Notes under the pieces: generated by a model
The model's database searches: none
What the model was told of the DNA's origin: nothing
The model's input: the letters and a program-made list of their open reading frames with translations, nothing else
Assembly: GCA_004208945.1 (NCBI GenBank)
Contig: SGPE01000030.1
Coordinates: forward strand, 806,001 to 870,000
Length of the DNA: 64,000 bases
From: Pseudoalteromonas sp. CO133X
Lineage (GTDB): Bacteria > Pseudomonadota > Gammaproteobacteria > Enterobacterales > Alteromonadaceae
Direction of reading: 5' to 3'
Made by a program: the position numbers and the translations under genes
Shown: one piece after another, positions 62,103-64,000 of the stretch
How positions within the stretch are numbered: position 1 is the first letter of the stretch
Layout: each line of letters starts with the position of its first letter

Positions 62103-62966
62103 ATGCCGCGCACTATACCACCGTTTCTAATTGCTGTTATTTGCGTTCTTCTAGCCATGGTTACAATTCAATCAGGCGCTTCTGTTGCTAAGCAATTATT
62201 CCCTTTAATTGGCCCTGAGGGCACAACCGCTTTACGCCTTGGTTTTTCTGCCGCCATTTTATGTTTAATTTTTAAACCTTGGTGTGCCTTTCCTCCTGTT
62301 GGCCAAAGAATGCCAGTCATTGTTTACGGGCTGAGCTTAGGCGGTATGAATATTCTGTTTTATTACGCCATAGAGCGTATTCCTTTGGGTATTGGTGTCG
62401 CGCTGGAGTTTACTGGCCCACTTGCAGTTGCCCTACTTTCATCACGAAAAAAGCGCGACCTTTTCTGGGTTGCCTGTGCGATTGCTGGCATTATTTTGTT
62501 ACTACCCGATATGAAAGGCGAAGACAGTTTAGATCCGGTAGGTGTTATATTGGCATTAGCTGCCGGTGCTTGTTGGGCATTTTATATTTTGTTTGGCAAA
62601 AAGACCGGTAACCAAGGCTCTGGCGGTATGACTGTAGCAATGGGTATGAGTGTTGCTGCTATTGTGTTAGTCCCTTATGGTGCAGCGTCACAAGGTATGG
62701 CCTTATTGAGCTGGGAAGTTCTGCCATTAGGTATTTTAGTTGCCGTTATGTCGAGCGCATTGCCCTATACCCTTGAGATGGTAGCACTGAGAAATATGCC
62801 AGCCCAAGGCTTTAGTATTATGATGAGTTTAGAGCCTGCCATAGCGGCACTTGCCGGATTTATAATCTTAAGTGAATTTTTAAGTATATGGCAATGGCTT
62901 GCTATTTTACTTGTAATAACAGCATCAGTGGGCAGTTCAATGTCTCACAGTGACACTAAAAATTAA
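62103..62966 (+). CDS. rhtA: RhtA-type EamA family exporter
   Basis: A 287-residue inner membrane exporter with ten helices and two EamA halves. Close to E. coli RhtA (threonine/homoserine efflux) throughout: IQSGASVAKQLFPLIGPEG, TALRLGFSAAILCLIFKPW, YGLSLGGMNILFYYAIERIPLGIGVALEFTGPLAVAL, GACWAFYILFGKKTG and LPYTLEMVALRNMP. The ATG at 62103 has AAGGA at the right distance. A terminator follows. The exact substrates are inferred. Confidence 0.85.
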   Translation: MPRTIPPFLIAVICVLLAMVTIQSGASVAKQLFPLIGPEGTTALRLGFSAAILCLIFKPWCAFPPVGQRMPVIVYGLSLGGMNILFYYAIERIPLGIGVALEFTGPLAVALLSSRKKRDLFWVACAIAGIILLLPDMKGEDSLDPVGVILALAAGACWAFYILFGKKTGNQGSGGMTVAMGMSVAAIVLVPYGAASQGMALLSWEVLPLGILVAVMSSALPYTLEMVALRNMPAQGFSIMMSLEPAIAALAGFIILSEFLSIWQWLAILLVITASVGSSMSHSDTKN

Positions 62967-62995
62967 CTTTACTCATAAGTAAATTATTGAATTAA

Positions 62996-63017
62996 GGCGC
63001 TCAAGAGCGTCTTTTTT
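62996..63017 (+). terminator. Rho-independent terminator
   Basis: GGCGCT-CAAG-AGCGTC (one G-T pair) followed by six T, 30 bp after the exporter stop. Confidence 0.82.
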
Positions 63018-63098
63018 GTTCACATTAATCTCCCCTTTTAAGATCTTTTAGTTTTTACTCTATTTAACAATTGTTAATAATAAGTCTCATTGGTACAA

Positions 63099-63113
63099 TG
63101 ATAACGATTCTTA
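63099..63113. promoter_or_regulatory. Fur box upstream of third TonB receptor
   Basis: TGATAACGATTCTTA matches 11 of 14 positions of the 7-1-7 Fur motif and lies 24 bp before the receptor start, where it would cover the promoter. It is the best Fur candidate in the window. Confidence 0.55.
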
Positions 63114-63136
63114 TTACAGTATAAATGGAACCTACA

Positions 63137-64000
63137 ATGCTTATTCTAAGAAAAACAAAGTTAGCTGCCGCTATAACAAGTTTTTTAAGTGTCTCACTTC
63201 TACCCCACGCCGCGCTTGCTGATGAAGCTGATATAGAAAAAATTGTCGTTAAAGGACAAAAAATAGATCGTACATTACAAGAAACCCCAGCAAGTGTAGC
63301 CGTTATTACAAGCCAAACTATAGAACGTGAAAACCTAAACGACTTTTACGATGTGCTTGCTCGCACACCAAATGCCTCAGGAATGGACGGTGCAGGTTTC
63401 AATATTCGTGGTATTGACGCATTTAATGTTACTGGCGGTGGCTCTGGTGGCTTAGCGAGTGTGTATGTTGATGGTGCTCCCGTACCTTATCGTATGATGC
63501 AACAAGGTGGATTTTCGACTTGGGATATTAGCCAAGTCGAAATTTTGCGCGGCCCACAATCAACGCTTCAAGGACGAAATTCACTGGCAGGTGCGGTGGT
63601 AATGAAAACCCGTGATGCCATGCACGAATACGATTTTAAAGGGCGTATTGGTGTTGGCGAATATGGCACACAAGAAGCCGCCGTTGCGTTTGGTGGGAGC
63701 CTTATCGAGGACGAACTAGCATTTCGTGTTAGTGGCGAAAAACGTGACTTTGATGGTTACAACACAAATGTAGCAACAGGTGAAGAGTCTGACTTTGATA
63801 ACAACGAATTTTACCGTGCAAAATTACGCTATACCCCTTCAGCATTGCCCGAATTCGAAGCCCAGTTAAGCTTTATGCACGGTGAAAATGAGAAAGGGAT
63901 TGATTGGGTCATGGTTGAAAGTGGTCACGAGGACTTCCCTATTAACGATATTTATGACGATCGTTATGTGTACCTCGATTCTCCAACGTATGAATGGGTT
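63137..64000 (+). CDS. TonB-dependent receptor (3' end outside window)
   Basis: 288 codons of an outer membrane receptor that runs off the right edge. The signal peptide (about 1-28) ends near AALADEA, then TonB-box-like EKIVVKGQK and a plug with FNIRGIDAFNVTGGGSGGLASVYVDG and QVEILRGPQSTLQGRNSLAGAVVMKTR. It belongs to the siderophore-receptor branch. An in-frame ATG at 63125 is possible, but GGAA lies six bases before 63137. Iron control by Fur is supported by the site at 63099. The substrate is unknown. Confidence 0.85.
   Translation, partial: MLILRKTKLAAAITSFLSVSLLPHAALADEADIEKIVVKGQKIDRTLQETPASVAVITSQTIERENLNDFYDVLARTPNASGMDGAGFNIRGIDAFNVTGGGSGGLASVYVDGAPVPYRMMQQGGFSTWDISQVEILRGPQSTLQGRNSLAGAVVMKTRDAMHEYDFKGRIGVGEYGTQEAAVAFGGSLIEDELAFRVSGEKRDFDGYNTNVATGEESDFDNNEFYRAKLRYTPSALPEFEAQLSFMHGENEKGIDWVMVESGHEDFPINDIYDDRYVYLDSPTYEWV

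Noticed and set aside
1..64000. Prophage, transposon, integron or tRNA genes
   Set aside because: No integrase, transposase, terminal inverted repeats or tRNA-like sequence was noticed on reading through the window; a tRNA scan was not possible.

Overview
The window looks like a chromosomal stretch of a marine gammaproteobacterium of the Alteromonadales, most like Pseudoalteromonas. This is an inference from the AT-rich DNA, the density of chemotaxis and c-di-GMP genes, three TonB-dependent receptors, a FadE-type dehydrogenase and a type I-F CRISPR-Cas locus. No rRNA, tRNA, transposase or prophage genes were seen.

Layout. 1-8 kb: the 5' part of fadE with a FadR-like operator, a cardiolipin-synthase-like lipoprotein, Bfd, two unknown genes and a lipoprotein with six CHRD domains. 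8-22.7 kb: signalling genes, comprising two methyl-accepting chemotaxis proteins (MCPs), a 1513-residue propeller-PAS-GGDEF-EAL protein, a hybrid histidine kinase, a GAF-GGDEF cyclase, a CDF metal transporter and an isochorismatase-family enzyme. 22.8-30 kb: a divergent haem/tetrapyrrole uptake locus resembling hmuRSUV (TonB receptor, exported CobN/HmuS-like chelatase, ExbB/TolQ-like channel, DUF2149 protein) around a candidate Fur site. 30-33 kb: an AraC regulator and an Mpo1-like, class II aldolase and BASS transporter cluster. 33.1-43.6 kb: the type I-F CRISPR-Cas system, with 28 repeats, 27 spacers, and cas6f, csy3, csy2, csy1, cas2-3 and cas1, all read on the minus strand. 43.8-50.6 kb: a patatin, a lipoprotein broken by an in-frame stop, an MCP/solute-binding/DM13 group, and ahpF-ahpC. 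50.8-57.6 kb: a cupin protein, AraC/SDR/acyl-CoA ligase, DUF3429, a Bmt5-like methyltransferase with a zinc finger, and a Gfo/Idh/MocA oxidoreductase. 57.6-64 kb: a TonB receptor divergent from a DUF3325-like/DUF3649-like/PepSY operon, an RhtA-type exporter, and a truncated third TonB receptor behind a good Fur box.

The most interesting region is the 384-bp gap between cas1 and cas2-3 (42281-42664). It holds two degenerate I-F repeats in the opposite orientation to the main array. Their Cas6f-type stem-loops are preserved and they flank a 14-nt mini-spacer. That mini-spacer matches, 13 of 14, a site 66 bp upstream that carries a correct 5'-CC PAM, and the single mismatch falls at position 12, a base flipped out in I-F complexes. 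The site lies between two divergent promoter-like sequences, and a 61-codon ORF with a good ribosome-binding site spans it. This looks like a Cascade-guided regulatory mini-CRISPR (CreR or CreTA type) built into an I-F operon.
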